From Actinomycetota bacterium (GTDB lineage: Bacteria; Actinomycetota; UBA4738; G016210805): a stretch of 5,785 nucleotides of DNA. How positions within the stretch are numbered: the first letter of the stretch is position 1; every line of letters starts with the position of its first letter. Where the stretch lies: the NCBI GenBank assembly GCA_016210805.1, contig JACQTL010000117.1, positions 1 to 5,785 of the forward strand, in the 5' to 3' direction. The notes beneath the pieces were generated by a model. The model made no database searches. It had not been told where the DNA came from and worked only from the letters and a program-made list of their open reading frames with translations. Shown piece after piece: positions 5,546 to 5,785 of this stretch. The position numbers and the translations under genes are program-made.

Positions 5546-5571
5546 GACGCCTCTTTCGGTCCCGCGATTCC
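5546..5571 (-). promoter_or_regulatory. ECF sigma-type promoter of the DUF3179 gene
   Basis: The minus strand reads GGAAT (5571-5567), 17 bases, CGTC (5549-5546). Eight bases at the -35 (GGAATCGC) and six at the -10 (GCGTCC) are identical, with identical spacing, to those before the lipoprotein gene. The predicted transcription start falls within a few bases of the ATG at 5536. Confidence 0.5.
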
Positions 5572-5657
5572 GGTTCGGGCCGGGGGCCCGGGGTCACCGG
5601 CAGGATCCGGCGGGAGGGGCAGACCCGCCGACGTCCGGAAGATCGGACGCGGGAACG

Positions 5658-5682
5658 GGAATCGAGGGGCCTCCACGGCGTC
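5658..5682 (+). promoter_or_regulatory. Possible ECF sigma-type promoter of the truncated right-edge gene
   Basis: GGAATCG begins at 5658 and CGTCCC at 5679, giving GGAAT-N16-CGTC. The spacer is one base shorter than in the two minus-strand sites. It points toward the gene starting at 5726 and lies back to back with the DUF3179 promoter. It would give a leader of about 35 bases. Support is weaker because of the different spacing and the uncertain gene. Confidence 0.35.
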
Positions 5683-5725
5683 CCAGCTGGCGGGGGATGC
5701 GTGGAGGACCGCCGTCGATGGGAAC

Positions 5726-5785
5726 ATGAGCCCCAGGATGTTGATCGCCCTGTTCACCACGGGCCTGGCGGCCGCTGGCGCCGCC
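5726..5785 (+). CDS. N-terminus of an exported or membrane protein (truncated at window edge)
   Basis: Only 20 codons are visible, starting at ATG 5726: MSPRMLIALFTTGLAAAGAA. A short positively charged start, a hydrophobic run and an Ala-rich end are typical of a signal peptide or membrane anchor. No function can be read. The gene is divergent from the DUF3179 gene, with 189 bases between them. A GGAGG at 5703-5707 is too far from 5726 for direct use but is well placed for an ATG at 5718 that opens a three-codon frame ending in an ATGA overlap with 5726. A minus-strand frame over the same bases is the competing reading, so confidence is limited. Confidence 0.5.
   Translation, partial: MSPRMLIALFTTGLAAAGAA

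Noticed and set aside
5533..5760. 75-codon minus-strand frame whose stop overlaps the DUF3179 ATG (ATGA)
   Set aside because: The overlap looks like coupling, but the protein is Pro-rich without a domain and covers both candidate promoters. The plus-strand signal-peptide start fits better. It is not fully excluded.
1..5785. CRISPR arrays, insertion sequences, attachment sites or phage genes
   Set aside because: No regularly spaced repeats, transposase motifs or terminal repeats were seen. The tRNA gene has no nearby integrase or duplicated 3' end.

Overview
The window is very GC-rich and looks chromosomal. GTG starts are common, Shine-Dalgarno sites are purine-rich, one tRNA gene lacks an encoded CCA end, and the single-copy genes are tightly packed. 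A high-GC actinobacterium or a deep-branching relative is the best guess. This rests on composition and protein style only; no marker gene settles the lineage.

Layout. On the minus strand, positions 1-800 carry a DeoR-family repressor followed, with a 4-base overlap, by the first 15 codons of a 1-phosphofructokinase-type sugar kinase. This is a fructose-utilisation repressor/kinase operon that runs off the left edge. Its promoter (TTGACA-N16-TAGAAT) lies inside a pair of 9-base inverted repeats. On the plus strand follow tRNA-Gln(CTG) at 969-1039 and thioredoxin at 1194-1526. Thioredoxin converges on a minus-strand gene for a Tat-exported lipoprotein of an uncharacterised family (1549-2700). 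Upstream of that, also on the minus strand, is a Crp/Fnr-type regulator (2840-3532). It is divergent from a plus-strand stand-alone NAD(P)H-hydrate epimerase domain gene (3583-4329). That gene converges on a minus-strand membrane-anchored DUF3179 protein (4346-5536). The right edge holds the first 20 codons of a plus-strand gene with a hydrophobic N-terminus.

The main observation is regulatory. The lipoprotein gene and the DUF3179 gene, nearly 3 kb apart, have the same promoter-like string in the right place and orientation: GGAATCGC-N13-GCGTCC, i.e. GGAAT-N17-CGTC, the layout expected for an ECF sigma factor. Thioredoxin has GGAAC-N18-GTT, close to the SigR/SigH consensus (GGAAT-N18-GTT) known to drive thioredoxin genes in actinobacteria. 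A fourth match, GGAAT-N16-CGTC, precedes the truncated gene at the right edge. Together these suggest that a cytoplasmic thioredoxin and two or three envelope proteins belong to one envelope or thiol-stress regulon. The two envelope proteins carry conserved-looking Cys/His motifs and have no assigned function. The co-regulation is inferred from sequence and has not been measured.
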